Under the pieces are notes generated by a model. The model made no database searches. It worked only from the letters and a program-made list of their open reading frames with translations, and was not told where the DNA came from. 64,000 nt of DNA from Verrucomicrobiota bacterium (GTDB taxonomy: Bacteria > Verrucomicrobiota > Verrucomicrobiia > Opitutales > Opitutaceae). Shown piece after piece: positions 8,035 through 16,234 of the stretch (its first letter is position 1; every line of letters begins with the position of its first letter). Where the stretch lies: the NCBI GenBank assembly GCA_028293545.1, contig JAQGOP010000007.1, positions 62,001 through 126,000 on the forward strand. Direction: 5' to 3'. Position numbers and translations under genes: made by a program.

Positions 8035-9106
8035 GTGAACATCGGAAAACAAACTCACTCCGCGGCCGCCGGCAGCACGCCGCGCATCCGCGTGGTCGAC
8101 GCCGATGTCCACCACAACATCCGCGACAAATCCGACCTCTACCCGTACCTGTCGAACGTCGAGCGGGAGCGCCTCGTGGAATACGGCATGCCGCGCAATT
8201 CCAGTCTCTACCAGGCGAACGGCGGTTGGAAGGGCGCGCGGGCCGACACCTTCGACGCCGGCGAAGACGTCGATCCCCGCTCCAACTTCGCGATGTTCCA
8301 GTCCAAGCTCCTCGATGCGCACGACATCGACCTCGCGATCCTCCAGGTCGAGTCCACGCCGGCCCTCGTCGCGCTGGCGGACGTCGATTATGGCGCCGCG
8401 CTGATCCGCGCGACCAACGACTGGTCGCTCGAGCACTGGGTCGCCCGCGACGCGCGCTACCGGCTGTCCCTCTCGATTCCGATGCACGACCCGGTCCTGG
8501 CCGTGAAGGAAATCAAACGCCTCGGCGGACACCCGGCGGTGGTTGCGGCCTATGCGATCTGCGGTTCCCCGCGGCTGTACGGGAAGCGCGAGTTCGATCC
8601 GATTTACGCGGCATGCGCCGCCCACGGCTGCAGGATTTCCCTCGTACTACGCGGAGACCTACTTGATCCGCCCGCAATTTTATCAAGCGCACCTCTCCAG
8701 TTTCCTGTTCGAAGGGACGTTCGAGAAATTTCCCCAGCTAAAAATGGTGTTCTGCGAATCGGGCTTCGGCTGGGTGCCCTCGTTTCGCTGGCGCGCGGAC
8801 ATGGCGTGGAAGGAACTCCGCTCGCAGACCCCGTGGGTCAAGCGGCTCCCGAGCGAGTACATCGCAGAACACATTCGGTTCACCACCCAGCCCTTTGAAG
8901 AAAGCGAGCCCACCACCGCCGTGGACGATATTGTCCGCTGGATGGACGGAACTAGGACCCTGCTGTACTCGAGCGATTTTCCGCATTGGGACTTTGATCC
9001 GCCCGGGGCCATCCCCGCGCGCTTTGATCCGGTCCTGCGCCGACGAATCCTCGCGGAGAACGCGCTCGCCACGTACCCGAAGCTCGCGGGCCTCGCGGGG
9101 ACTTGA
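8035..9106 (+). pseudogene. Amidohydrolase (amidohydrolase_2 family), broken by a small frameshifting deletion
   Basis: Two overlapping frames together make one metal-dependent amidohydrolase of the type acting on aromatic acids. The first frame (8035 to about 8630) carries the N-terminal metal site VVDADVHH and runs to FDPIYAACAAHG. The second (about 8615 to 9106) resumes with APPTAAGFPSYYAE and carries FCESGFGWVP and the late LYSSDFPHWDF metal-site motif. The segment that family members carry between these points (a strand ending in HxGG, about 15 residues) is missing. The junction lies at CCGCCCACGGC, which reads both as the end of the first part (AAHG) and as the start of the second (PPTA). 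This looks like a deletion between two short direct repeats. The start used is GTG 8035. A Rieske protein follows 12 bases later. A sequencing error is less likely because sequence is missing, not only shifted. Confidence 0.8.
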
Positions 9107-9118
9107 GAGCTGACCGCG

Positions 9119-9568
9119 ATGCTGACGGCCCATCCTGTCTGCAAGGTCAGCGAACTCCCGCCGGGCTCGCGAAAAGTGATCGCGATCGGCGGACGCGAGA
9201 TCGGGGTGTTCCGCCTGGCGGATGGACGTTTTTTCGCGCTGCGCAACCGCTGTCCGCACCGTGGCGCTCCGCTTTGCGCCGGGCGATTGATGGGCCTGAT
9301 GACGGCCGAGAAACCCTACGAGCCCGTGCTGCAGCGCGAAGGGGAAATCCTCCGCTGCCCGTGGCACGGTTGGGAATTCGATCTCACCACCGGTCGGTCG
9401 GTCTTCATGCCGGAGGAGGTGCGGGTGAAAAGTTATCTCGTCGATGTCCAGGCCGACGGGCCCGAGCCCGCCGTGGAAAAATTCAATGTGACCGAGGATG
9501 ACGGCAGAGTGGTAATTTGGGTGGAGCGTGTTGTCCCCAACGCGCTGATTGGCTCCGTCCACGTTTAA
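9119..9568 (+). CDS. Rieske [2Fe-2S] ferredoxin with repeat-derived C-terminus
   Basis: This Rieske-type electron-transfer protein has the cluster ligands in CPHRGAPLC (C45, H47) and CPWHGWEF (C80, H83). This matches single-domain ferredoxins or N-terminal domains of ring-hydroxylating oxygenases. It directly follows the broken amidohydrolase, a pairing that suggests a former aromatic-compound pathway. Codons from 9521 onward (last 15 residues, VERVVPNALIGSVHV) and the TAA stop lie within an intergenic repeat of family B, so the natural C-terminus was probably near residue 134 or was replaced by the repeat. Confidence 0.9.
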   Translation: MLTAHPVCKVSELPPGSRKVIAIGGREIGVFRLADGRFFALRNRCPHRGAPLCAGRLMGLMTAEKPYEPVLQREGEILRCPWHGWEFDLTTGRSVFMPEEVRVKSYLVDVQADGPEPAVEKFNVTEDDGRVVIWVERVVPNALIGSVHV

Positions 9569-9614
9569 ATGCGATCGGAGTCGCTCAGCGCGTTGGGACA
9601 ACACGCTCCACCTT
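9521..9614. repeat. Intergenic repeat family B, copy 2
   Basis: An inverted repeat with arms GTGGAGCGTGTTGTCCCCAA (9521-9540) and, inverted, TTGGGACAACACGCTCCAC near 9594-9612. The left arm is inside the Rieske reading frame. The spacer includes GGCTCCGTC and GGAGTCGCTCAGC, also seen in the copies at 3393 and about 21760. Confidence 0.85.
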
Positions 9615-9690
9615 TCGGTGCGTTGCGGCTTTCCAGAGGCGCGGCCCTGCGCTTGACCTGCGCGGTCGTTCCCACCTTGAAAACGACTGC

Positions 9691-10407
9691 ATGAGCCTGC
9701 CTTCCTTCAACCTGCCCCGTGGATACTCACGCGTCAGGGTCGTGAAAAGTTTCGATGAACTTGTGACGACCCGTTTCGGCGATGGCGTCAACGCCCTGTG
9801 CTGGGAGCGGACGTTGGCCGGCGATTTCAGCGAAGTCGTGGGGCAGCTCGGTGCGAGCGAGGAAATCGTCACCCTCGATGACGCGCGGCTTCGAGCGCTG
9901 TCCTTGGGTCCGGCGGGTAAGACGGCGGTGGAAATTCTCCTCGAGGATCAGGAGCGCCTGCGCGCGCTGGGCCTTGCTCCGGTGCTCGACTGCATTCCGC
10001 GCTATCCCCGCGACGAGGATGGGGGCGTCGTGCCCACCGATGTCTACTCGTTCCATGTCGACAGCGCCTCGGTCGAAACCGACACGTATCTCTGCAGTTA
10101 TGCCGGGGCGGCCTCCGAAGGCCTGCGCAATGACGAGGCGCAGCGCTGCGTGGATCGGCCTGAAACCCGCGCCGAGCTTCTCAAGCATTTCGGCGGATCG
10201 GACAACGGCGAGTTTCGCGACCACCTGAAGGAAAACTGCTACGATCTCCACTACGTCCCGATTTCGGAGGCGCGGCCCTTTTCGTTTGGACTCGGAAATC
10301 TCTGGCGCATTGCCGTCGACTACCCCGGCAGTCCCGTGCCACCCTGCGTGCATCGCGCCCCTGAAACCCTGCGAGGACAGCCGCCGCGATTGCTGCTGAT
10401 TAGTTAA
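9691..10407 (+). CDS. Uncharacterised protein, possibly DUF1826-like
   Basis: A 238-residue soluble protein without signal peptide or membrane segment. It has a Phe-His-Val-Asp stretch followed about ten residues later by LCSYAGAASEG, a spacing reminiscent of DUF1826 proteins (HxD ... LCTYxGPGTEW). I cannot claim the family from pattern alone. ATG 9691 was chosen because earlier starts in the same frame run through the upstream repeat. Function unknown. Confidence 0.6.
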   Translation: MSLPSFNLPRGYSRVRVVKSFDELVTTRFGDGVNALCWERTLAGDFSEVVGQLGASEEIVTLDDARLRALSLGPAGKTAVEILLEDQERLRALGLAPVLDCIPRYPRDEDGGVVPTDVYSFHVDSASVETDTYLCSYAGAASEGLRNDEAQRCVDRPETRAELLKHFGGSDNGEFRDHLKENCYDLHYVPISEARPFSFGLGNLWRIAVDYPGSPVPPCVHRAPETLRGQPPRLLLIS

Positions 10408-10505
10408 GTCGTGCCGCGTTGCGGGCCGAAGTCGGAAATTCCGAAACCGTAACGCCGCGTCCCTGACCCGCGCCTCATTCCAGAAAGCGGACAGTTAACA
10501 ACTTA

Positions 10506-10525
10506 TGACTGCTCATGAGCAGTCA
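10506..10525. promoter_or_regulatory. Perfect 20-bp palindrome, candidate operator
   Basis: TGACTGCTCATGAGCAGTCA is a perfect palindrome 135 bases before the next gene (10660). It has no following T-run, so it is not a typical terminator. Two GTTAACAA words flank it (about 10495 and 10559). It may bind a dimeric regulator of the downstream gene. Confidence 0.5.
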
Positions 10526-10659
10526 CTCCCGATCGGTGAATTTGGGTGAAGATGAACGGTTAACAAACTCCGACTGGGATCCCCGGAGCTGCGCCAAAAT
10601 CTCCTTAAATTTTTTGGACACCTTTCCTGGCGAATGGGGGTCCATGGGCCCGCATAGCC

Positions 10660-11445
10660 ATGAAATTCCTAGGGACTCTTCTTATTCTCGGCGCGACCGC
10701 TGTCGCGGTTTGGTTTTCGCTCACGACGGTTACAGACTCGACGCTGTTGGCTGTCTGCCTAGTGGCGGTGTTTATGGGCGGCTTCCTGATCGTGCGGGAG
10801 CGCGCGACGGAGGTGTTTATCGCGGGTGTGGGCACGGCTAGAGCGATCGTGGAGCGCGTGACCGCTGACGCGCAGCAGGTTGCCGAAATCAAAAGCCGCA
10901 GCGAAGCCCAAGGCGCCACGATCACGATGATCGCCAAGGAAGCGGAGGATTCCAAGATCCTGTCCGAAACCGTTCGTGCAAAAAACAAGGAGGCCGATGA
11001 GAAACTCCGGACCGTCAACGAGACGTTGCAAAAGGCCCTGTCGTCGTTGCGCACGCTCGAGGCCACCTTGGAGGCGACCAACGAATATTTCAGTGAAGCG
11101 CAGTTAAACATGCTCGGAAATCCGAGCGCCGAAAATGAGCTGATTTCAACGTCGCCGATTTCGCAGCTTCTCGAGGGCACATACTCGGTGAATGGACATG
11201 CGTTCACCTTCAACACGGACCCGGAGGCCGAGAACAAATTTCGCGAGGCAGTCAGGAAATTCCCGAAATTTCCGTTCAGCTACTGGTATCTGGCCAGCAC
11301 GCTCATCAAGAAAAACGATCCGCTTTGGAGAGGCTATGCGTTGCAGGCCGTGGCGATCCTGGAAAAGACCTCGTTGGTCCCCGGTCACCACGTGAATCAC
11401 GACACGGCGCTGAAGCAGGCGAGGGCGGCGGTTGCACACTCGTAA
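10660..11445 (+). CDS. Membrane-anchored coiled-coil protein of unknown function
   Basis: This 261-residue protein has two N-terminal hydrophobic helices (about 4-20 and 28-46: LGTLLILGATAVAVWFSL and LLAVCLVAVFMGGFLIV). A long Ala/Glu/Lys-rich coiled coil follows (about 60-150) with a soluble C-terminal domain containing FPKFPFSYWYLASTLIKK, reminiscent of a single TPR-like helical pair. It is preceded by a perfect palindrome at 10506 and followed by a family A/C nested repeat. No family recognised. Confidence 0.75.
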   Translation: MKFLGTLLILGATAVAVWFSLTTVTDSTLLAVCLVAVFMGGFLIVRERATEVFIAGVGTARAIVERVTADAQQVAEIKSRSEAQGATITMIAKEAEDSKILSETVRAKNKEADEKLRTVNETLQKALSSLRTLEATLEATNEYFSEAQLNMLGNPSAENELISTSPISQLLEGTYSVNGHAFTFNTDPEAENKFREAVRKFPKFPFSYWYLASTLIKKNDPLWRGYALQAVAILEKTSLVPGHHVNHDTALKQARAAVAHS

Positions 11446-11710
11446 GTAGCGCAGGCGGCCCGCCTGCTCCGGGAGATCGGATTCCTAATTCACCGCAACC
11501 AAATCCCAATCCATTTGAACAGAAGGCAACGAAGGTAACGAAGCGGTTCAGGTCGGCGTTATCGTTCGTGCCCTTTACGATTATATCTGGAGGGTTCGGA
11601 ACCCACACGCCAAGGGCACGAGCGATTCCGCTGACTGGGGCCGCTTCGTTGCCTTCTGTTCAAATGGATTGGGGTTCGATCCTCCGGAGCAGGCGGGCCG
11701 CCTGCGCTAC
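11446..11710. repeat. Nested inverted repeat: family A outside, family C inside
   Basis: Outer arms: 11446-11468 (GTAGCGCAGGCGGCCC...) and 11688-11710, exact inverted copies. Inner arms: about 11511-11549 and 11638-11670, built on TTTGAACAGAAGGCAACGAA and its complement. The stretch 11468-11510 recurs inverted at 38716-38756, so this locus and 38457-38779 are related copies in opposite orientation. The gene-free stretch up to 11778 contains nothing else recognisable. Confidence 0.9.
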
Positions 11711-11778
11711 GCCCAAGCCGGCCATGGATGTTGGAGCTTGGACCTTTCCGTTCTCCGCGTTGCGCTCCTCTCTATCGC

Positions 11779-13194
11779 ATGACTCCGCCGCCATCCCCCA
11801 TTTTTCGCCCCTCGCGGGTTTTATTTCCGGACCGCGCCACCAACCTGATCGCAGCGGATGGCGCGCGGACGGACGGTCTCATTTCCGACCAGCCTTACGG
11901 CCACGCCAAATTCCCGGTCGGAGGTTGGCGCGCGCGCGAGCAGCAGATCGAATGGGAAATCGAGGTGCCGACCGGGGACACGTACGCCATCACGGTAGTG
12001 TTCCAGCATATTTCCCCGCGGCCGCTCGAGGTCCATGTCGTCGTGGCGGATCAAGACCTGCACGCGACCTCGGAATCGATCACCTACGATTTCCAATGGA
12101 AGCGCTTGGTGGTTTCGTCGGGAAAGCTGCTGCCGAAAGGGGTGCACCGAGTCGTGCTGCGCTTGGAGGCGGCCCAGCCCGACGAGGCGTTCGAGGCGAA
12201 AGTGCACGCGATTGAACTCATTCGTCCGCAAGTCGCGATGGCGTTGGACCAAGCCGCGCGCGAGATGCGGTCGCGCGCGGATCCGGCCTGGTTTCGAGAG
12301 GCGAGATTTGGGCTGTTCTTCCATTGGACGTCGGAGGTCTATCCGCGGCATGGTGCGCGCAAGCCGTATGCCGATGCGGTGCGGGATTTCGATGTCGATG
12401 CTTTTGCCGCGCAGGCGGCGCAGACCGGCGCGGGGTTCATCGTGCTGACGACGGCGCACGCCGAGATGTATTTCCCGGCGCCGCTGGCTTCGCTGGAAGC
12501 GATTCTTCCCGGACGCACGACCTCACGCGACCTGGTCGCGGAATTGATCGCGGCGTTGGGCCGGCATGGGCTCCGTTTATTTCTCTACTATCATTTGGGC
12601 TCGGTCTCGGATCCTTCATGGCTCGAGGCGAGTGGTTTTTGGGCGACGGACACCGCGCCTTTTTTTGAGCGGTGGGAACGAGTGATTGGGGAAATCGGGC
12701 AGCGTTACGGCGCCGGGCTGGGGGGCTGGTGGTTCGATGACGGCTTAGTGAACTATTACTATCGCAGCCCAGACTGGGAACGCCTCGCGCGCGCGGCGAA
12801 GTCGGGCAATCCCGCGCGGCTGATTACCTTCAACCCGTGGCAGTTCATGCAACCGAGCCCGTTTGCGGATTACTATGCCGGCGAAATGAATGTCGACCCG
12901 TCGGTCGGCGGGTGTCTTGCGCCGGAGGATAACGGCATCATCCACGCGGGCGTTTACCGAGAATTGCAGGCGAGCACGGCCGATGTGGCGGAGGGCGACT
13001 GGCATCATTGGGTGCACAACACGCCGGACCAGGAGATCGTCGCGCCGCGGTGGACTCCGGCGGAGCTGGCCGAGCTCCTGCGGCGAAACCGGGCTTTCCA
13101 CAACGTACCGATCTTCAACCTCGAGCTTTACCAGGATGGCCGCTGTTCCCCCAAGACGCTCGAGATGTTCATCGGGGCCAAGGCGTTAGGCTGA
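11779..13194 (+). CDS. GH29-like alpha-L-fucosidase family protein
   Basis: A 471-residue glycosidase. The N-terminal part (to about 150) is a beta-sandwich-like region; the catalytic barrel begins near WFREARFGLFFHWTSEVYPR, typical of GH29. The motif GGWWFDDGLVNYY places the likely nucleophile Asp near residue 319. GH29 enzymes remove alpha-L-fucose from glycans. No clear signal peptide is present from this ATG; an ATG at 11728 adds 17 residues but lies in repeat-rich sequence. It stands between two repeat clusters. Exact substrate unknown, and the sequence is divergent. Confidence 0.8.
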   Translation: MTPPPSPIFRPSRVLFPDRATNLIAADGARTDGLISDQPYGHAKFPVGGWRAREQQIEWEIEVPTGDTYAITVVFQHISPRPLEVHVVVADQDLHATSESITYDFQWKRLVVSSGKLLPKGVHRVVLRLEAAQPDEAFEAKVHAIELIRPQVAMALDQAAREMRSRADPAWFREARFGLFFHWTSEVYPRHGARKPYADAVRDFDVDAFAAQAAQTGAGFIVLTTAHAEMYFPAPLASLEAILPGRTTSRDLVAELIAALGRHGLRLFLYYHLGSVSDPSWLEASGFWATDTAPFFERWERVIGEIGQRYGAGLGGWWFDDGLVNYYYRSPDWERLARAAKSGNPARLITFNPWQFMQPSPFADYYAGEMNVDPSVGGCLAPEDNGIIHAGVYRELQASTADVAEGDWHHWVHNTPDQEIVAPRWTPAELAELLRRNRAFHNVPIFNLELYQDGRCSPKTLEMFIGAKALG

Positions 13195-13549
13195 GCGCAC
13201 CGCGACCACGACACCTGCGTTTTCTAACCACGAATGAACCCGAATCGGAATTGATACGTCGCAACTCGAGGGAAAAGGATCGGCCAAAATCCCTGCCCGG
13301 GGAATTTTTGAATCTTTCTTTGAATCTTTTGAACGTTTCGACGATCGGCGCATCTACCTCTGTGTAGTCAACATCGTCCTGGTAAGACGGTGAATGTTTG
13401 TAGTTCTTACGGTTTGCTTGGTGTTAGGTCATGAAAGCCGCCTCGTGAGAGGCGGCTTTTGCCTTTTGTAGCGCAGGCGGCCCGCCTGCCTGGAGGATCG
13501 AGGATCTTTATTCCGGCCTCCAATGCCCGGAGCAGGCGGGCCGCCGGCG
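13195..13549. repeat. Gene-free stretch with family A repeat pair and an AT-richer segment
   Basis: Bases 13230-13430 are noticeably more AT-rich than the surroundings (runs such as GAATCTTTCTTTGAATC) and lead into a strong terminator at 13434. Family A arms lie at 13468-13490 and 13531-13553, the right one with one mismatch. The AT-richer part contains no good reading frame and may encode a small RNA. Confidence 0.6.
13434..13466 (+). terminator. Rho-independent terminator
   Basis: A perfect 11-bp stem AAAGCCGCCTC (13434-13444) / GAGGCGGCTTT (13449-13459) with a GTGA loop, followed by a T-rich tract TTGCCTTTT. It ends a transcript running on the + strand, either the GH29 gene 240 bases upstream or a small RNA from the AT-richer stretch. 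Confidence 0.85.
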
Positions 13550-15757
13550 CTACTTTGCCTCGGTGGTGAACTCGATCACTGCACTCTCGATCGCTCGCCG
13601 CAAGGGCGAGGCGAAGCCGGTGGTCATGAGTTCATCGCCGCCGACCACGCGATCCTCGATCGCCAGGCGGGATTTTTCCCCGCGTGGAAGGTTGAGTTCG
13701 TGTGCGCGGTACAGCCGGGTGGGATCGAGGCCGCGCAGTTTCACCGGCCCCATCGCGGTTTCGCGCAGTTGATAAAGGAAAACCAACGCCCGCGTGCGAT
13801 CCTCCGCGATGTAACTGAGCACGGCCCGTTTGTTGTCGTAGGGAGATTCCAGCCGGTAAAGGTCGCCATGCTGCACCAGGTCGCGAACGTGTTCACGATA
13901 GACGCGCACACCCTGCTTCAGCGCGACATGATCGTCCTCGGACATTTTCGCGACGTCGCGGTCAATGCCGAGGGCGCCCGTGAACGCCACGTCGATGCTG
14001 AACTTCATGGGACGATGCCCCATGCTCGTGATGTGGGACGACAGCGCCCAGGCGGGGAAAAGGTGGCTGTAGCCCCACTGAATATAAATCCGCTGCAACG
14101 GGTCCGTGCTGTCGCTGGGCCAGAAGGAGTGGAAATATTTGAGCGCCGCGTAGTCGACCCGTCCGCCTCCGCCCGCGCAGAGCATCGCGGTCACGTTGGG
14201 ATATTTCTCCTTCATCCGCTGCATGATTTCGTAGAGCGCCCGCTGGTAATCGACGGGAAGGTGCTGCTGTTCGTCGGCGGGGAGAAACGAGGAGCCGGGC
14301 TGGGGCGCGACGCGATTGGCGTCCCATTTCAGGTAGGTGATGCCGGGATTTTCACCGAGCACGCGATCGATCGCCTTCCACACGTAGTCGCGTGTCTCCG
14401 GGCGCGTGAGGTCGAGGAGGAGCTGGGTGTTCGGCGCCTGGAGTTCCCGGTGAGGCTGGCGCATGATCCAGTCAGGATGATCGCGATAGAGTTTGCTGCC
14501 GAGGTGCACGCTTTCCGGCTCCATCCAGATGCCGAAGCCGAATCCGCGCTGGTGCGCTTGGTCCGCGAGGAACGAGAGCCCGTGCGGCAGGATCCTGGGA
14601 TTGGTCTGCCAGTCGCCCAAGCCGATGCGCTCATGATTTTTCGGGTCCTTGTCGCTGAACCACCCGTCGTCGAGGAGGAAGAGGTCAATGCCCAGGTCGC
14701 GGGCCCCGTCGAAGAGCGCGAGCAGCTTGGTTTCGTTGAAATCGAAGAACGTGGTTTCCCAGTTGTTGAGGAGGACCGGGCGGGGCTTGTCACCGTCGCG
14801 AATCCCGTAGCGCCGCGCCCAGCGGTGGAAATTCCGGCTGACCTGGCCCTTGCCTGCGGCACTCCACGACCAGAGCATGGCGGGGGTGACGAAGGTTTTT
14901 CCCGGCTGCAAGCGGCGCTCGGCGCCCAAGGGGCTGATGCCGGCGAGCACGCGGAGGCGGGCATCGGAATCGACGTCGAAACCGAAGGAAAAATTGCCGG
15001 ACCAAGCCAGCGTGCCGCCGATCACCTCGCCGGTTTCCTCCTGGGCCGGTCCATCGAGCGAAAGCATGAAGGAAGGATTGCGATTGAGGTGCGCGCGCAC
15101 CGTGAGCTTGGAATCGAGGATCTTGAGTCCCGGCGCGAGTCGTTCCTCGACCAGTTCGCCCTCGCGGAGGACGTCGCCGTAAAATTGGGAAACCCAGTAA
15201 GACGACGCTTGGAATTTCGGCGCGGCCGAGGCGAAGCGGCCCAGGGTGACGGGGGCGGATTCGCGGTTGGAAATCTCGGTCCACTGTTCGATGACATCCT
15301 CCGCCGCGTAAGTCCGAAAACAGAGGTCGACGAAAAAATCGTAGTAGCGATCGCGCAGGTGAATCCGCGTGACGCTGACGTTGGCGCTTTCGGCGGAGGA
15401 CTCGTGCGCCACGTAGCGGAGTTCGGTCGAAGTGTTGCCATCGGCATGGACCACCTGCAGCGCCGGCTCGAGCAGGTACCCGCTTCCGTAGCACGGGAGA
15501 GCTTCCTCGTAACGAGTGGAATCAGGCAGGGATTTTCCCGGCGTCACGGGAATTCGACCGAACGAGCGTTGATAGAGGACTCCGGTCTGGTCCGCAAAAA
15601 AAACGAGCGCGGACCGGTGCGTGGTGATCGCGATGAATTTCCCCGACGAGGGCGTCGCCTCCGCCGCGCCAAGTCGGACCAGCAGCCCGAGGAAGGGGGC
15701 AATCAGCCACGCGCCTCTCGCGCATCGCCGCATAGACCGGAAAGGATACCAGTGCAT
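13550..15757 (-). CDS. GH36 alpha-galactosidase, secreted
   Basis: A 735-residue melibiase-type enzyme that removes terminal alpha-1,6-galactose. The signal peptide follows a basic n-region (MRRCARGAWLIAPFLGLLV, cleavage near LGAAEA). An N-terminal beta-sandwich is followed by the (beta/alpha)8 barrel with LFLLDDGWFSDKDP, GIWMEPESV, the nucleophile Asp in YLKWDANR (about 480) and the acid/base Asp in FWPSDSTD. Starts at 15757 (used), 15736 and 15793 are all possible; all include the signal peptide. The TAG stop is inside a family A repeat arm. It is convergent with the GH29 gene. Confidence 0.93.
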   Translation of the reverse strand: MHWYPFRSMRRCARGAWLIAPFLGLLVRLGAAEATPSSGKFIAITTHRSALVFFADQTGVLYQRSFGRIPVTPGKSLPDSTRYEEALPCYGSGYLLEPALQVVHADGNTSTELRYVAHESSAESANVSVTRIHLRDRYYDFFVDLCFRTYAAEDVIEQWTEISNRESAPVTLGRFASAAPKFQASSYWVSQFYGDVLREGELVEERLAPGLKILDSKLTVRAHLNRNPSFMLSLDGPAQEETGEVIGGTLAWSGNFSFGFDVDSDARLRVLAGISPLGAERRLQPGKTFVTPAMLWSWSAAGKGQVSRNFHRWARRYGIRDGDKPRPVLLNNWETTFFDFNETKLLALFDGARDLGIDLFLLDDGWFSDKDPKNHERIGLGDWQTNPRILPHGLSFLADQAHQRGFGFGIWMEPESVHLGSKLYRDHPDWIMRQPHRELQAPNTQLLLDLTRPETRDYVWKAIDRVLGENPGITYLKWDANRVAPQPGSSFLPADEQQHLPVDYQRALYEIMQRMKEKYPNVTAMLCAGGGGRVDYAALKYFHSFWPSDSTDPLQRIYIQWGYSHLFPAWALSSHITSMGHRPMKFSIDVAFTGALGIDRDVAKMSEDDHVALKQGVRVYREHVRDLVQHGDLYRLESPYDNKRAVLSYIAEDRTRALVFLYQLRETAMGPVKLRGLDPTRLYRAHELNLPRGEKSRLAIEDRVVGGDELMTTGFASPLRRAIESAVIEFTTEAK

Positions 15758-15800
15758 CCGGAAGTTTAGCCAAGCCGCGCGCGAAGCCGCCACCGAAAAG

Positions 15801-16149
15801 AATTCGGAGGATTGGCCGCAAAAAAGCGCAAGTTTCCAAGGCTTCGAATCGAAGCTTCCGCGCGCTTATGAGCGCTCCCAAATCTCCTTCGCAGCCTCGG
15901 AAAAATTTGCGCTTCTTTGCGGCTAAAATTCCGAACGCCTATCCGGGAGTTTAATCCTTGGCTCATCACTTCAGTGTCACATGCGCGCCAGGCGCATGAA
16001 AGGAAGGCCAAGAATTCGGAGGATTGGCCGCAAAAAAGCGCAAGTTTCCGGGGCTTCGAATCGAAACTTCCGCGCGCTTATGAGCGCTCCCAAATCTCCT
16101 TCGCAGCCCCGGAAAATTTGCGCTTCTTTGCGGCCAATCCTCCGAATTA
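15801..16149. repeat. Two tandem copies of palindromic repeat family E
   Basis: Copy 1 at 15801-15935 and copy 2 at 16013-16149 are nearly identical. Each begins GAATTCGGAGGATTGG and is an inverted repeat whose arms read GGCCGCAAAAAAGCGCAAG and TTGCGCTTCTTTGCGGCC, with a second palindrome (GCGCTTATGAGCGC) in the loop. The 77-base spacer contains a small palindrome CATGCGCGCCAGGCGCATG. The gene-free stretch runs 15758-16234. More family E copies lie at about 35166-35235 and 35309-35436. Confidence 0.9.
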
Positions 16150-16234
16150 TTGATGCAGGTACCGGATCCCGATTCGCGTTCAGGTCCGTTCGCGGTTAAA
16201 AAACTGCGCCGGCCGGAGACAAAGACCGGTGCGG

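Noticed and set aside
10515..10841. A 108-codon + strand frame
   Set aside because: It overlaps the palindrome and the start of the membrane coiled-coil gene in another frame and has no protein-like features.
13523..15769. A 748-codon open frame on the + strand
   Set aside because: It is antisense to the alpha-galactosidase gene, whose minus-strand protein has complete GH36 motifs. Long antisense frames are expected at this GC content.
15801..16149. CRISPR-like array
   Set aside because: Only two copies, each 135 bases and palindromic, with no short regular spacers and no cas genes.
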